64,000 nt of DNA. Origin: Meghimatium bilineatum. Lineage: Eukaryota; Mollusca; Gastropoda; Stylommatophora; Philomycidae. Under the pieces are notes generated by a model. That model ran no database searches, had not been told where the DNA came from, and worked only from the letters and a program-made list of their open reading frames with translations. The DNA lies in contig CM067315.1 in the NCBI GenBank assembly GCA_034231615.1, positions 12,659,392 through 12,723,391 on the forward strand, read 5' to 3'. Positions 34,250 through 45,334 of this stretch are shown here, in pieces; position 1 is the stretch's first letter; the number at the start of each line of letters is the position of its first letter. The translations under genes and the position numbers were made by a program.

Positions 34250-34790
34250 GTTAGTGCTATCTTCGTTGCTCAAATGAGATCCCACATATTTATAGTTTTT
34301 ATCCATTCACCCACATATTAACGGGATCTTGTTTCATTCACCCCACATATTAACGGGATCTTGTTTCCATTCACCCACATATTAACGATTTCCATCTTCA
34401 ACAATGTGAACGGTTGATGGAAAATCTTGTCCTGTTCTGTCCAGTCCTTGTTAACTGTCATTGCTTTCCTTTGTTCTCCTCTACTTTTTACACCCTCAAC
34501 TGTTCCATGCAGCAACGTATTTGACACGTTATAATGTCGGTATACATGTTCAAATCTTGCACATTTTCTTTTCACTAGTGAATGTAATGGTTCTTGTGAA
34601 TTATGTAAAGATCTTTATTGTATTTCTTACGTACACGTTTGCCTTATGTTCTCTATAAGACATGCGCACAATTCATCTGTAACATTTGTACGTGAAGTCC
34701 TGTAACAGTTTCTCCATGTTCACAATCAGCGTCCAACTCTCGCAACCATACAGCATAATATAAAGCAGTAGTGAGATTATAACGTGAGAT
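34250..34790 (-). pseudogene. LINE RT C-terminal relic
   Basis: Minus strand: YGCESWTLIVNMEKLLQDFT, IVRMSYREHKANVYVRNTI, then ARFEHVYRHYNVSNTLLHG and TVEGVKSRGEQRKAMTVNK. Same group and order as 32470-32850. A 38-bp segment (CACCCACATATTAACGGGAT) is triplicated at 34310-34390. Confidence 0.7.
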
Positions 34791-34850
34791 TATAAAGTGA
34801 GATTATAAAGTGAAATTATAAAGTTTGATTATAAAGTGAGATTTTCACTT
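34785..34850. repeat. 13-bp tandem repeat
   Basis: GATTATAAAGTGA repeated about five times. Confidence 0.85.
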
Positions 34851-35189
34851 TGAGACAATTGTTATTTTTCCAAATTAAATTTATCCTTGACATTACAGCT
34901 AAAGCCATCTCCAGAATTATCTCTAATTCTGATACAACAAGAGTGGCGCGTCGAGAGATCAAACAAACATAATTATAGCTACGGGAAATTATTTTCGACA
35001 CAATGCGGAAGCTATTGCGATCAATTAAGCTAAATTTTGCAGAATTCAAATAACGACAGTAGAGCTTAATTATGGAGCATCAAGAGGCGCAATATGAACT
35101 TTCAAACATGTCTTCTGCGTTCGTTCTCACACTTCCGAACATTATCAGGATGACCCGAGAACAGTAATGTAGTCAAAGACTGATACTCT
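34851..35189. other. No recognisable gene
   Basis: Contains at most a short SINE-like scrap near 35110 (TCTTCTGCGTTCGTTCTCA). Confidence 0.35.
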
Positions 35190-35262
35190 CCCGTTAAGGA
35201 GTTGCAGTGAGGGATTTTGCGACTGTGTCATAAATGCCGCATGCTCTAGCTGTCGCCACGTC

Positions 35263-36122
35263 ATGAAAGGGGAGCGGTTGTTGTCTGGCGCAAGGACCTC
35301 TATCTCGCAGATGCTTCAAGCGCAGCTATCTAATCCCATGTTCTACAGGGCCAACACGTGCAAGAAAGACCCGATTTTTGCCCATAACGACACAGTCTCT
35401 ACCACCATCAACGGTTTAATAGCTGACAACCTTCTGTCCACTTCGGCCGCCACTCTATGCCTCAATGGCAGACCCATTGTCTCTGCGTGTTCTTGCCCTA
35501 CTGAACACATCTCAGACTTTCTGGATAGTGTCTTCCAACCATTAGTGGAGCAACTTCCTACATTCCTGAAAGATACTAACCATGCCCTGTCCATCTTTGC
35601 TTCTATTTCTTTGTCCCCTGCCCTTATGTATCGTCTCTTTCTGCTGGACGTCTGTTTTCTTTACACCTCCTTACCGCACTCAGAGGGTCTCAAGGCTGTG
35701 AAGTTCTTCCTCGACCAGCATCCTCACCCCTCTGTGTCTACTTCTACCCTCATCCGCCTTGCTGAACTCATGCTTACTCTCAATTCCTTCGACTTTGATG
35801 GGCACTTTTTGGACCAAAACAGTGGGGTCGCCATGGGCACCAAGATAGGGCCCAGCTATGCCTGTTTGTTTATGGGTCACTTTGAGCATCAGGTATGGGG
35901 ATCCTATGGGGGGCCCTTTTCATCGGTGTTCCATAGGTATGTCTGAGGCTGTTCACTGTGTTCACTGACATGTCTGAGGCTGACCTGGCACGCTTCATAC
36001 AATTCATAGACAATTTTCATCCGGCCATCAAGTTCACATCTGAGATCATCACTTCCCATGTGAACTTTCTTGACATATCTATCACTATTCAACCCCTCTG
36101 TCTTAGCACATCAGTACACTAC
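35263..36122 (+). pseudogene. Penelope reverse transcriptase domain, 5' part
   Basis: RT copying RNA into DNA for a Penelope-like element. From residue 1 at 35263: GRPIVSACSCPTEHISDFLD (69-88) belongs to the RT fingers, LDVCFLYTSLPH (128-139) is motif A with its catalytic Asp, and SGVAMGTKIGPSYACLFMGH (187-206) is motif B. The frame ends at HRYV followed by TGA (35944-35946), exactly where the catalytic Y-x-D-D should stand, so both aspartates are lost. After a shift, MSEADLARFIQFIDNFHPAI and VNFLDISITI continue (from 35958) to the LINE insertion at the sequence VHYKPTD. No initiator is certain; the frame may begin upstream. Confidence 0.8.
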
Positions 36123-36135
36123 AAACCGACTGATG
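36123..36135. repeat. 13-bp target duplication, left
   Basis: AAACCGACTGATG, repeated exactly at 36901-36913 on the far side of the inserted LINE. Confidence 0.85.
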
Positions 36136-36900
36136 GTTGGTTGGTTGGTTGCTGATCCAGCGGTCCATGGGCTCATGCCCTTTGACCCAATGCCATTGTG
36201 TGATATATGCATGTGTTTGTGAGTTGTTGTTTTGTTCCATATAATGTGTTCCATTTATCTGGCCCCGGAGGGAGAAGCATTTTCCTGATGTCATCCAGTG
36301 CTGGACATTGAAAAAGGTGGTGGTCAACAGTTTCATATGGATGAGTGCACAGCCGGCACCCTGGAGTGTGTTGTGGTTGTATTCTGTTCAGGTGATTGTT
36401 AAGCTGTACATGTTGTGTGCGCAGTCGGAATATGATACTCTGGTCTTTTCTTTCCAGGAGGTTGATATTGTCTTTAGGATTTGGGCTGGTCATATATTTA
36501 TAGATTTCCCTCCCAGTGTTTCCCATGGCCCATCTGTTCATCCAATTTTCTTTGTTCACAGATTTCAGAATCATTTTAACTGTGTGCATTGCTGTTTCTG
36601 TATAAGGCTGTTCTTGTTGTGCTCCCCTATTTGCTAGTCTGTCTGCCTTATCATTACCAGGTGTGTTTGAGTGGCCAGGAATCCACTGCGTAACAATGTT
36701 GACATCATAAGATGTGAGCAGCTGGTTTGCATGGTGGTATATTTCAGCTAGCTCGGGTTTACAATGTCCATCACATTCCAATGCTTGGAGCGCAGACATA
36801 GAGTCTGTAAAAATAACAATGTTTTGGACTTTTGATGGGAAGGCATCAAATATGGTCTTCAGGTGGTACAAGGCAATTTCTAGTGCTGTTATTTCAGCTT
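36136..36900 (-). mobile_element. 5'-truncated LINE with (AACC)n 3' end
   Basis: A minus-strand non-LTR retrotransposon copy kept only from the RNase H domain to the 3' end. Its 3' terminus is (AACC)n, seen as GGTTGGTTGGTTGG on the plus strand. It is bracketed by the 13-bp duplication, so the insertion boundaries are exact. It interrupts the Penelope RT coding sequence. Confidence 0.85.
36173..36871 (-). pseudogene. LINE RNase H and C-terminal zinc knuckle, intact frame
   Basis: 232 codons without a stop. IFTDSMSALQAL (20-31) carries the RNase H catalytic Asp and WIPGHSNTPGNDKADRLANR (63-82) the His/Asp block. GCRLCTHPYETVDHHLFQCP (171-190) is a CCHC knuckle. The frame continues upstream through AEITALEIAL, with its catalytic Glu, to the truncation point at 36900. 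It lacks endonuclease and RT through 5' truncation at insertion, so it is dead on arrival. Open frame and exact duplications suggest a younger insertion than its host. Confidence 0.8.
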
Positions 36901-36913
36901 AAACCGACTGATG
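36901..36913. repeat. 13-bp target duplication, right
   Basis: AAACCGACTGATG, partner of 36123-36135. Confidence 0.85.
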
Positions 36914-37790
36914 ATCATAGCTTTCTTCTATACACCTCTTTTCATTCCTCTGCCTGTCGTGATTCATTTCCATTCTCCCAACTTCGTCGTCTTCAGCGCC
37001 TGTGCAGTTACAAGGATGACTTCATCGAGAAGGCCTACGAGATGGTAGCTTTCTTCCGCTGTCGCCTGTACCCTGAGGCTGTCCTCAGGTCTGCCCTTCT
37101 TCGACTATGCAGTGTCTCCCGTCAGGACACCCTCTCGACCACTCAGAAGTCTTCCTCGTCTAACCGGACTAAGCTGGTTCTCACTTTCCACCCCTAAAGC
37201 GATGCCGTTCGCCATGCCCTGCTTCGTCACCTTCCCCTTCTCCAGTCTGACCCCAAGACGCGGGAAGTGTTTTGTAATCCCCCTCTTGTTGCTTACAGAC
37301 GTGACAAGAACCTCAGGGATCTACTGGTCCCGAGTCACCTCCAGCCTGACGTTCCTAATCAGTTTGGCACCATCAGATGCAAAGGCTACACTTGTGCCTA
37401 TGCAAACGCAGCAAATGCTACACTTGTGCCTATGTCACCCAGAACCGGTCTGTCATATTCCCTAAAGCCACCTTCACCATTGAGGAGAGCTTCACAAGTG
37501 TGTCCCGCAACGTCATCTATGCCATCGTATGCAAGCGTTGCTCCATGGCATATATAGGTGAAACTGGAAGGAGGCTCGCAGACCGATTCTGGGAACATCT
37601 GTACAGCATAAAAAACCATTCGGGCTTGCCTGTTGACGTCCATTTTAATGCCACCGGGGCACCCAGGACATTCAGGTTAGGGCCATTAAATCGTGTTTCT
37701 CTGACGACCGGGCCCTTGAGAACCGCTACATTTATCAATATGGCACTCTTAAATCCGACGGAATTAATGAGCGCCTGTCTCATGTATGAT
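36914..37790 (+). pseudogene. Penelope RT 3' part and GIY-YIG endonuclease
   Basis: Resumes the host element as HSFLLYTSFHSSACRDSFPF and LCSYKDDFIEKAYEMVAFF. A TAA at 37195-37197 and frame changes follow. VIYAIVCKRCSMAYIGETGR then RLADRFWEH (about 37512-37598) is the GIY-YIG nuclease core with its CxxC linker and the YIGET signature of Penelope elements. A 40-bp stretch at about 37377-37440 (GCTACACTTGTGCCTATG twice) is a small internal duplication. Several frames are needed to follow it, so it is inactive. Confidence 0.8.
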
Positions 37791-37959
37791 TTCAGTCGAT
37801 CCATAGTTTGTTTGTTTCGTGTCACATGTTTGTTGTTATTTTTGTATTTTCCTTGTCCGGTGTCATTTCGCCTCTTCCGGTAAATCCATACTACTCATAC
37901 CAATGTGACCGTCGATGTTATTACTGTTCGCTTTCTGTTATATGTTTTAATTTTGTTTC

Positions 37960-38005
37960 AATTGTCTGTCTTGATAAAGGCCTTTTTGTCGAAACATCGA
38001 TTTGT
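37960..38005 (+). ncRNA. Hammerhead-ribozyme-like remnant at Penelope 3' end
   Basis: TTGATAAAGGCC-TTTTT-GTCGAAACATC resembles the core CTGATGA-stem II-GAAA of the hammerhead motifs known in Penelope-like elements. The core has two substitutions (TTGATAA) and stem II is poor, so it is probably inactive. Confidence 0.35.
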
Positions 38006-38094
38006 GTGTGTCATTATGTGTATTACTAAGTATTAACGAAAATTTATTACCCTTTTCCTGGATCTGCAACATCATGTACTGGATGAATTCATTT

Positions 38095-38200
38095 ATTTAC
38101 CCTCCGACAGAAAAGAACACAGTCCTAACTGGTAATCGAACACAGGACCTGAATAGTATGAGACCGACGCTATAACCTCTTGGCCAAGCCGTATTGTATT
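38095..38200 (-). mobile_element. tRNA-derived SINE head, second copy
   Basis: Minus strand: GCTTGGCCAAGAGGTTATAG (A box TGGCCAAGAGG), GTCCTGTGTTCGATTACC (B box), then AGTTAGGACTG and TTTTCTGTCGGAGG, the same tail as at 18085. Confidence 0.65.
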
Positions 38201-38261
38201 GTAATGTCGTATGTAAATGGTAATATCGAAAATAGATGTATTAATATATATATATATATAG

Positions 38262-38720
38262 TTAAAAATGAGAATTATAAAATGCTACATCTATTCTATA
38301 TTAATGTATGGCTCAGAAACATGGACACTAAATAAACAATTAGAAGACAAAATTGATGCCTTTGAGATGTGGGTATATAGAAGAATAGGGAGAACATCAT
38401 GGAAAGAGAAGAAAACAAATAAAGAGGTGCTAAAGACACTTAATATGAAGAAAGAACTACTAAGAGAAATAAAGATCAGGCAAATAAAATACTTTGGACA
38501 CATTAAAAGACACGACACCTTATTGAAGACCTTACTTGAGGGTAAAGTCAAAGGGAAGGGAGCAAGAGGTAGGCAGAGATACAAGTGGGAGAGTAACATT
38601 ACACGATGGATTGGTTACAGTCTAGCAGAGTGTACCACCAAGACAAGAGACAGAAGATGATGGAGATACGTTGCAGCCAACCTTCGTTGCGGAGACGGCA
38701 CTTGATGATGATGATATATA
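38262..38720 (+). pseudogene. 5'-truncated LINE: RT C-terminus with (ATG)n tail
   Basis: 130 open codons: CYIYSILMYGSETWTLNKQL, FEMWVYRRIGRTSW, IRQIKYFGHIKRHDT, GARGRQRYKWESNITRWIGY. The 3' end reads GTTGCAGCCAACCTTCG and GACGGCACTTGATGATGATG. The frame is clean up to the truncation point next to (AT)n at 38250. Reverse transcriptase activity is impossible because the catalytic part is missing. Nearly identical to 63406-63978. Confidence 0.8.
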
Positions 38721-38729
38721 TATATATAA

Positions 38730-38915
38730 AGTGATATTCTTTCCAGAACGTTGTCTTCGTCGTGGATACTCTGACGTCGGTGGATACTGTGAATGCCTCT
38801 CTGTGCCGGGCAATGAGGCCAGCATTGGCAAGAGACATGTTTATACATTCTTCGACATCGTTGAATCTATGTCTTCTTAGTATTCTTCTTCTTCTTCTCT
38901 CGCCTGGCACTGTCC
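38730..38915 (-). repeat. Unassigned repeat end with (GAA)n
   Basis: Minus-strand (GAA)n preceded by a 100-codon frame (RRHRFNDVEECINMSLANAG) that I do not recognise. The tail resembles that of the GAA-tailed elements. Confidence 0.35.
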
Positions 38916-39069
38916 TCTAGCATCAGATTTTTCTACTATCATGTCGCTTTAAGTGTCCATAATACTGTTGCTACATTCTTATGATGGTATTTAGAAGCCA
39001 CTCTATATTTAGTTTCAGTAATTTCGAAATTTCATAGTTCTTTTTTTTTTCCTGTTCATGACATTCGTA

Positions 39070-39250
39070 TGATCTGTCTGTAGCACACCATTTCAAATGA
39101 GTTTATCCTTATGGATATTGTCTTGTTTAAAGTCTGTCTGTATCACTATACTTTAAATGAATTTATCCTTATGGATATTGTCTTGTTTAAAGTCTGTCTG
39201 TAGCACTTCACTTCAAATGAATTTATCCTTGTGGATATTGTCATGTTTAA
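39070..39250. repeat. 60-bp tandem repeat, 3 copies
   Basis: ATTTATCCTTATGGATATTG, TCTTGTTTAAAGTCTGTCTG and TAGCACTTCACTTCAAATGA recur with a 60-bp period. Confidence 0.85.
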
Positions 39251-39489
39251 AGTCAAAGTCTCGCGTACATACGCTGCCATTGAGAAACCACATGATCTTA
39301 AAAGGGTTACTTTAGTGTCATTATTACTATTTTGCCATAGCCCACTGAATTATTTAGTTAGGACCGCCGAAAGCAACCGAGGTTGGATGAAAAGTCTTCA
39401 TGAAAGGTTTACCACAATGCTCCTCTTTAAATTCTGTAACAGAGTATTGAGTGAGACAATCTCAGAATGCAAACTATTTTGAAGTATGA

Positions 39490-39700
39490 ACGTCGGCAGT
39501 AAACACCTCTGTTCTTTGTAATCATGGCTTCATTCGTGACGTTTGTTATTATTGTCGTGATTTTATTTGTCACTATTTATATGCATAGAGTCGCTTGACA
39601 ATAAAGGCAATGTCGATAAACGAAATGTACGGAAATAATCAAAAATTAACATTTCAGGTCATGTTTCTTTTCTGTACACATGTCTTTACTGGAGCCCGGT
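39490..39700 (+). repeat. Dispersed repeat, probable Penelope 3' remnant
   Basis: Matches 41670-41880: TTTGTCACTATTTATATGC, AATAAAGGCAATG, CGAAATGTACGGAAATAATC, ACACATGTCTTTACTGGAGC. The AATAAAGGC...AACGAAATG core is a degenerate form of the Penelope 3' motif at 37968. Confidence 0.45.
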
Positions 39701-40189
39701 CACGCTTGAAGTTTGACGCGCAGAGACGCGGTGTTCGCGTTGTACTGACAAGATGACCAGACATATAAATGGTGATTAAAAATTCAACATTAACTGACCA
39801 ACAATACTCAATGCGTGAAATTCTTCACAAAGTTACACCAAGTTAAATTCCACTCATGTGTTATTTCATCATTGACTTGTGGTTGTGAAAGCTGTAAATC
39901 AAAACAGGCAAAGGACCAAAAGTTAAACAGTTTTGAAAACAAATGTAACCATCGATAACAGTTACCATGTTGTTCTGACAGGCCAACGTTGTGCTTGAAC
40001 TAGTTATGGGCACGGCGTGGGTGGGCAGAACAACAAAGAAACCTGTTGCAGGGGCCAGAGTTGTGCCCTGATGTCGACGTCTGTTTCGGCAGCATTGGAC
40101 TCGAAACATCACTGAGTCGAATGGCTGCAGGAACAGAGGGCGGAGCACTTATGGTAATGCAAACGTGCTGTGAGGCCCGTTTCTAATCA

Positions 40190-40560
40190 AGAATCGAGAA
40201 TCAAGAAAACAAATGTCTTGAAAAATTAGTGAACATAAAATGGAGCGATTTCGTCACAAATAGCGACCTAAGAAATAAAACACACCAAGAATATGTTTCA
40301 AATGTTATAAGAAAACGCAAATGAAAATACCTGGGACACGTTACGAGACTAGATGAAACAAACTGACTCAGCAAACCCGTGTGTGGACACCTGCGGGTAA
40401 AGAAAAGAGAAACACTCAAAATTACCATTAAAAGCACCACATTTAAAGAACGTAACTAAAAGTACAGGCAGCGGAACGCAGCGCATGGAGAATCGAAACC
40501 TGTGCTCTATGTACCGCCTGTGGCACAAACGGAACAAACAAATTGTTGTACAAATCTAAG
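40190..40560 (+). pseudogene. LINE RT C-terminal relic
   Basis: The plus strand gives NKCLEKLVNIKWSDFVTNSD, LRNKTHQEYVSNVIRKRK, stop, YLGHVTRLDE, the post-catalytic IxWxDxVTN...YLGHV.R order of a LINE. Stops at 40310 and 40355. Confidence 0.6.
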
Positions 40561-40749
40561 TTGACTGACCATTATTAGTTTTTTTTTTTAAATTGAAAAG
40601 TATAGGGTGTCTATGAAGTCGATGTTCACTTATTTACATTGTTGGTGACACTACATCACACGAATCATGGGTATTTAGTGCACACTTGTGTGATACCGTT
40701 GCTTCTACACCATTTCTGAAAAGAACACTATTACCTGTCACTCATGCAT
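40561..40749. other. No recognisable feature
   Basis: Short unassigned sequence before the next SINE. Confidence 0.3.
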
Positions 40750-41030
40750 TTAGTTCTTCTTCTTCTTCTGCGTTCGTTCTCAAATTCATGCATATTAGCA
40801 GGATGTAGTCCGGAATGCGGTGTGTCATGGTTTACAGCATTGCTGCGATATCCGCGCCTTTCGGCCTGACACATCCTACTTCAGCATGGCTTTGGGTCAC
40901 TGACCCTATATGGGATGGGACAGCCAACTCCATCCCATAACCTCCTTAGTCGTCTTTTACGACATGCGTGGAAGGTAAACAGTGTTGCTATTCTTTACTC
41001 CCCTTTCGGGCCCGGCACACACGGGCGATG
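40750..41030 (-). mobile_element. SINE with (GAA)n tail, copy 3 (full length)
   Basis: All blocks present in antisense order from (CTT)n at 40755 to CCTTTCGGGCCCGGCACACA. One of the best copies in the window. Confidence 0.85.
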
Positions 41031-41670
41031 AATTGAGTGAAGTTACTGGTATCACAGCGAAGTTATTTTTTAGTTAGTGAAGAAACTTTAAGTCTGCAGT
41101 AAACTACAAACTGTTGAGTCACTATGTGCACTTTATCATGGAAATACACATCTTTCAATGACGTCATACTTTTAACATTTTTTTCATTTTAAATTCAGTG
41201 TAAAACGACTTTATAAAGAAGCTATATATCTCACACACATGTGCGATGTGCAGTTCATTCACTCATTCATTCATTAATTCATTAATTTTCATTTCGCGCT
41301 GAAGTTAGCGCATAGGGCAGAGGTTAGATCTCTCCAATTAAGTCTGTTCAAAGCTATTCTGTGCAGTTCTTGAATAGTATGAATTTTGGTTGTTTTACTT
41401 TCTCTAAGTTAATATAATGTGCAGTTAATATAGTACAATTGTAAGTGAGCTGTTTTTGTTCAGCAGGACACACTATTACTATTATATACAACTAGATCTT
41501 TTCTTGCTTGTTAACGTTCGTTCTCAAACTCCTGCCTGACTTCCATTGTAACGGAACAACGAATCTACTAGATTTCTAATCCAGATGTAATCCAGTCAAC
41601 CGAGAAGAGTTGTGTCGCCGGTATATTTGAATTGATAGTTCGACTTCGGACAAACCATCGGCAGTATAGT
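41031..41670. other. No gene; fragmentary SINE
   Basis: A scrap at about 41515-41540 (GTTCGTTCTCAAACTCCTGC) is the SINE 3' end. (ATTC)n lies near 41265. Otherwise nothing recognised. Confidence 0.4.
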
Positions 41671-41880
41671 TCAGAAATCACACAAGCCTTCATTCGTTAT
41701 ATTTTTAATTTCTGTCGTGGTTTTCGTTTGTCACTATTTATATACTTGGAGTCGCATGCCAATAAAGCCATGAACGACTAACGAAATGTACGAAAATAAT
41801 CAAAATCAGCCTTTCAGATCATGTTGACCTTTCTGTACACATGTCTTTACACTGGAGCACGGTCCTGCATCGGCGGTGGG
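41670..41880 (+). repeat. Dispersed repeat, probable Penelope 3' remnant, copy 2
   Basis: Partner of 39490-39700 with about one difference in five bases. Confidence 0.45.
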
Positions 41881-41999
41881 AGATTAGAAAAGGCTTTTTC
41901 GATTTTTATGCCAAGGTCAAATATAAAAACTTTTCTCCATCGTCAAATCAGCAATAGGCGCCGTCGTACACTGTCTCGTCAAGTCTCTGTTCTCATCGT

Positions 42000-42800
42000 C
42001 ATCATCAGGTGCCATGCTGGGTGGCGTAGGCGGTCAAGGCTCTCCACAGCTCTCTGTCCACAGTATTATGTATCAAAGTCGTTGTTGTTTCTTTGCTGTG
42101 CCAGGTTGTCAAACTGTCTAATATTTTCTCACGTTGTCGCCCTCTGTCTCTGGTGCCTTCAATCTTGCCTGTTGTGATTATGTTCTCTAAACCTGCCTGT
42201 CTCATGAAGTGGCCAAAAAAAGAAGATTGCCTTTTTCTTAATATATTGTTGATTAAGGTCCGTTTCGCATTTAACTCTTAACACCTCTACATTAGTTTTT
42301 CTGGCAGTCCATGGTATTCTCAGCATTCTTCTGTAGAACCGCATCTCTGTTGCCTCCAATCTCCCACTTTCCAGTTTGTTTATTGTCCAAGACTCGCACC
42401 CATATGTTAGTATAGGGGTTATATAGCACTGAAGAACTCTCTTTCTCACCTCTAATGACAAGGTCATATTACACAGTATATTTTTCATTTTTCTGAATGT
42501 TGTTTTTGCCTGTCCTATTCTGCATCTTATTTCTGTTGAACTTCTTCCATCTGCTGTAATAATTGTACCTAGATATTTGAATTGGTGGACCTGTTTTAAT
42601 ACTATATCATTCACTATGATATTGCAAGGTGTGTTATTTTCTTTCTTTGAAATAACCATTACTTCTGTTTTCTTGATATTTAGGAAGAGGCCTTTCTCTT
42701 TGCTTTCTGTGACTACTACTTTAATTAAGTTTTGAAGGTCTTCCTCACTTTTTGCAATCAGAACAGTGTCATCCGCATATCTCAAATTATTTAACTTGTT
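42000..42800 (-). pseudogene. 5'-truncated LINE: RT from YADD to the 3' end
   Basis: Minus-strand frame 42785-42159 reads LRYADDTVLIAKSEEDLQNL (motif C), FLNIKKTEVMVISKK, FKYLGTIITADGRSSTEIRC and YGCESWTINKLESGRLEATE. An indel in an A/T run at about 42218 shifts the frame, and MRQAGLENIITTGKIEGTRD continues to a stop at 42005. RT palm and thumb are present, but the fingers and endonuclease are gone through 5' truncation at about 42800. A homologous 3' end lies at 63145-63322. Confidence 0.8.
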
Positions 42801-43374
42801 TTTAACAAATTAACTTGTTTTTAACACATTAACTTGTTTTTAACAAATTTTTTAAACAAATTATTTCTCTGTTCTCAACTTGTTGAAATCAGCAATAGGC
42901 GCCATCGTACACTGTCTGATCAAATATATGTTATCAACACTTGTTCATCCCGCACCATACACTGCATGCATTGCAATATAACTTTCCTGTCACGAATCGG
43001 ACATCTACGACCTCACAAACCAAATTAGACAATCACAAATGTATGTGTTGTTTTTCTACTTGCTCATCAAATTTATTGTTTTTCATGCCATGATCTTCTT
43101 CTCTTGCGAAGGAGAAACATCATCCTGCACCATCAATGACATGAAGCAATCATGCTATCTTTTTCACTGCTTAGGAATGATTTGTTTCAGCTTGACTGAG
43201 ATAGCTGTAAATTGTATATTGTGAGCTTTGGGTCAGTTTCTATCTGTTTATTGTCTTTCCTGTGCATTTCCTGTTAAGCGTCGCAGGATTGAATGATAAT
43301 TGGTTTTCTGGCTATCTCATATTTAGTCCCTTCATGTGCACTAATATTCTAACGCCCTAACACGAAGATAACTT
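42801..43374. other. No gene recognised
   Basis: A 22-bp TTAACTTGTTTTTAACA repeat (42786-42850), a 40-bp stretch shared with 41943-41985 on the other side of the LINE, and a 61-codon frame at 43039 of no known family. Confidence 0.4.
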
Positions 43375-43900
43375 CTACAACCCATCTTCTTCTTTGTCTT
43401 CGTATGCCCCTTTCTATCTCAATTATCACGATGTATTCCCTTGCTGCTGGCCAAAAGGGTTCATTCTCATTAAGTAGTCGAACCATTTATATTTTTCAAT
43501 ATATTTGACAACAGACGGTGTACCAAGAGTTTGTATAATCTCTTTGTTCCTCACATGATCTCTTCTTGATCTGGTTGCTTTTTTCTTAGACATGTAAGTT
43601 CAAACGTAGTATTGTTTTCTCTTCTTGTTTCTTAGCTACTGTACATTGATAATACATGTTGAAATGAAGATTGGATGTATGATTGGCCTTTTGTTGTCCA
43701 TCAGGATAGAAGATTGTTTCAAGATTCGTCTAAATGCATAATTTGTGTAGTTAGCTTTCTGAATTCTTGTCTCAATCGCTTTGTACATTATTCCATCCTT
43801 TGTTGAAATGTCACACATTTAAATTCATGCACTTGTTTCAGTAGTTTGAGTTGTTATTTGAATTTCATTGATAATTTTTATTCAATATTTATCTATATAT
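43375..43900 (-). pseudogene. LINE RT C-terminal relic
   Basis: The minus strand gives CDISTKDGIMYKAIETRIQK, AFRRILKQSSILMDNKRP, then in other frames SRRDHVRNKEIIQTLGTPSV and IEKYKWFDYLMRMN. This matches the YLG-x-I...RI-x-KA...IRWFGHV-x-RM order of LINE C-termini. Confidence 0.55.
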
Positions 43901-44149
43901 TGATTGTATTGAACTCGCTGCTTTTTAAAACATTCTATTTATTCATTATTGATCTTCATGTGATTAAGGCAGCTTTCGCCGAGTAGGTTTATGTGATCTT
44001 ACGTTTATGTGATCTTAGGTTTATGTTCATCGAAATCTGTCTTAATCACAACATGAAATTCGATACAGATAAAACCAGAAGTAAAGTCTATAGACAAGGA
44101 ACCTCTAGGGCCAGTGCATTTAGTAATGTCTAACTCACTCCTGGCAGAT

Positions 44150-44600
44150 CATTTCAAAATGTGACTGTCCTACCGTATTATTCAATCCATGATCTTGTAA
44201 TATGACAAAGTCATGAAACCACCCCTGATCTTGTAATATGACAAAGTCATGAACCCCCCCCCCCCCGATCTTGTAATATGACAAAAACATGAAACCATCC
44301 CTGATCTTGTAATATGACAAAGTCATGAAACCACCCCTGATCTGGTAATATAACAGTCATGAACCCACCCTCCCCCTCCCCCCTCCGATCTGGTAATATG
44401 ACAAAATCATGAAACCACCCCTGATCTGGTAATATGACAAAATCATGAAACCACCCCTGATCTCGTAATATGACAAAGTCATGAAACCATCCCTGATCTG
44501 GTAATATGACAAAATCATGAAACCACCCCTGATCTCGTAATATGACAAAATCATGAAACCACGCCTGATCTGGTAATATAACAGTCATGACAATTTTTAA
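44150..44600. repeat. 37-bp minisatellite
   Basis: About 12 units containing CCCTGATCTGGTAATATGAC and AAAATCATGAAACCA. Two units carry C-rich expansions (CCCCCCCCCCCC near 44258; CCTCCCCCTCCCCCC near 44370). Confidence 0.9.
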
Positions 44601-44654
44601 AAAGCACACAAATTGTGAAAATTAAACACAATTACCTGACTACTTTTACAAAGC

Positions 44655-44790
44655 GTTGTATGTCAACTGCACTGATGTCAACTGCACTGATGTCAACTGC
44701 ACTGATGTCAACTGCACTGATGTCAACTGCACTGATGTCAACTGCACTGATGTCAACTGCACTGATGTCAACTGCACTGATGGCTTGAAC
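44655..44790. repeat. 15-bp minisatellite, 8-9 copies
   Basis: Perfect TGATGTCAACTGCAC repeats. Confidence 0.95.
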
Positions 44791-45059
44791 GCCGCTAAAC
44801 AAAACATCTGTATACTTAATAAACATTGACTAGTATGACACGGACACTGTACATCTTGAAGCAACACTTGAACGACAGCTCATTCCTATGAAGCACGTTC
44901 AGAAAATTAAGAATAAGATCGTTGAGAAGATTATATCTATTGTTGATACTGGTTGGCACTACATAAGGGCCTGGTGAAGATACTTTGAGAGGCTTAGATC
45001 TTTACGACGTCAACTCTGCTGTATAATACAGCAGTAAACTTGTGAATATGGTTGAATTC

Positions 45060-45210
45060 TGAGTTTGTTCTCATACTCTTTAAGACTGGCAGGATGTAGT
45101 CCGGAGAACGGAGTGCGTTGTGTCACGGTTTACATATTAGCTGCTATGTCTGCGGCATTCAGCCTGAAACATCCAACTTCTGCATGGCCTCTGGATCACT
45201 TTGATACTCT
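45060..45210 (-). mobile_element. SINE with (GAA)n tail, partial
   Basis: Blocks GGCAGGATGTAGTCCGGAGA, TGCGTTGTGTCACGG and ACATCCAACTTCTGCATGGC are recognisable; the head is missing. Confidence 0.65.
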
Positions 45211-45334
45211 ATGGCACGGGTGATGACCATCTGGTCTGCGAGCCATGTATTACTCGTGAGATCATGTACGTATGTTCAGCCGAAGGCAACAGATGCTAAA
45301 CTAGAAAAACCTAGCTCGTCTTTCACAGCACCAT

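Larger units (their letters stand above)
35190..38010 (+). mobile_element. Penelope-like element, dead, interrupted by a LINE
   Basis: Reverse transcriptase followed by a GIY-YIG endonuclease, the hallmark of Penelope-like retroelements. Coding remains lie in 35263-36122 and 36901-37790, with the LINE at 36136-36900 in between. The element ends in a short 3' sequence with a hammerhead-like motif near 37968. Frame changes and stops make it non-functional. Confidence 0.85.
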
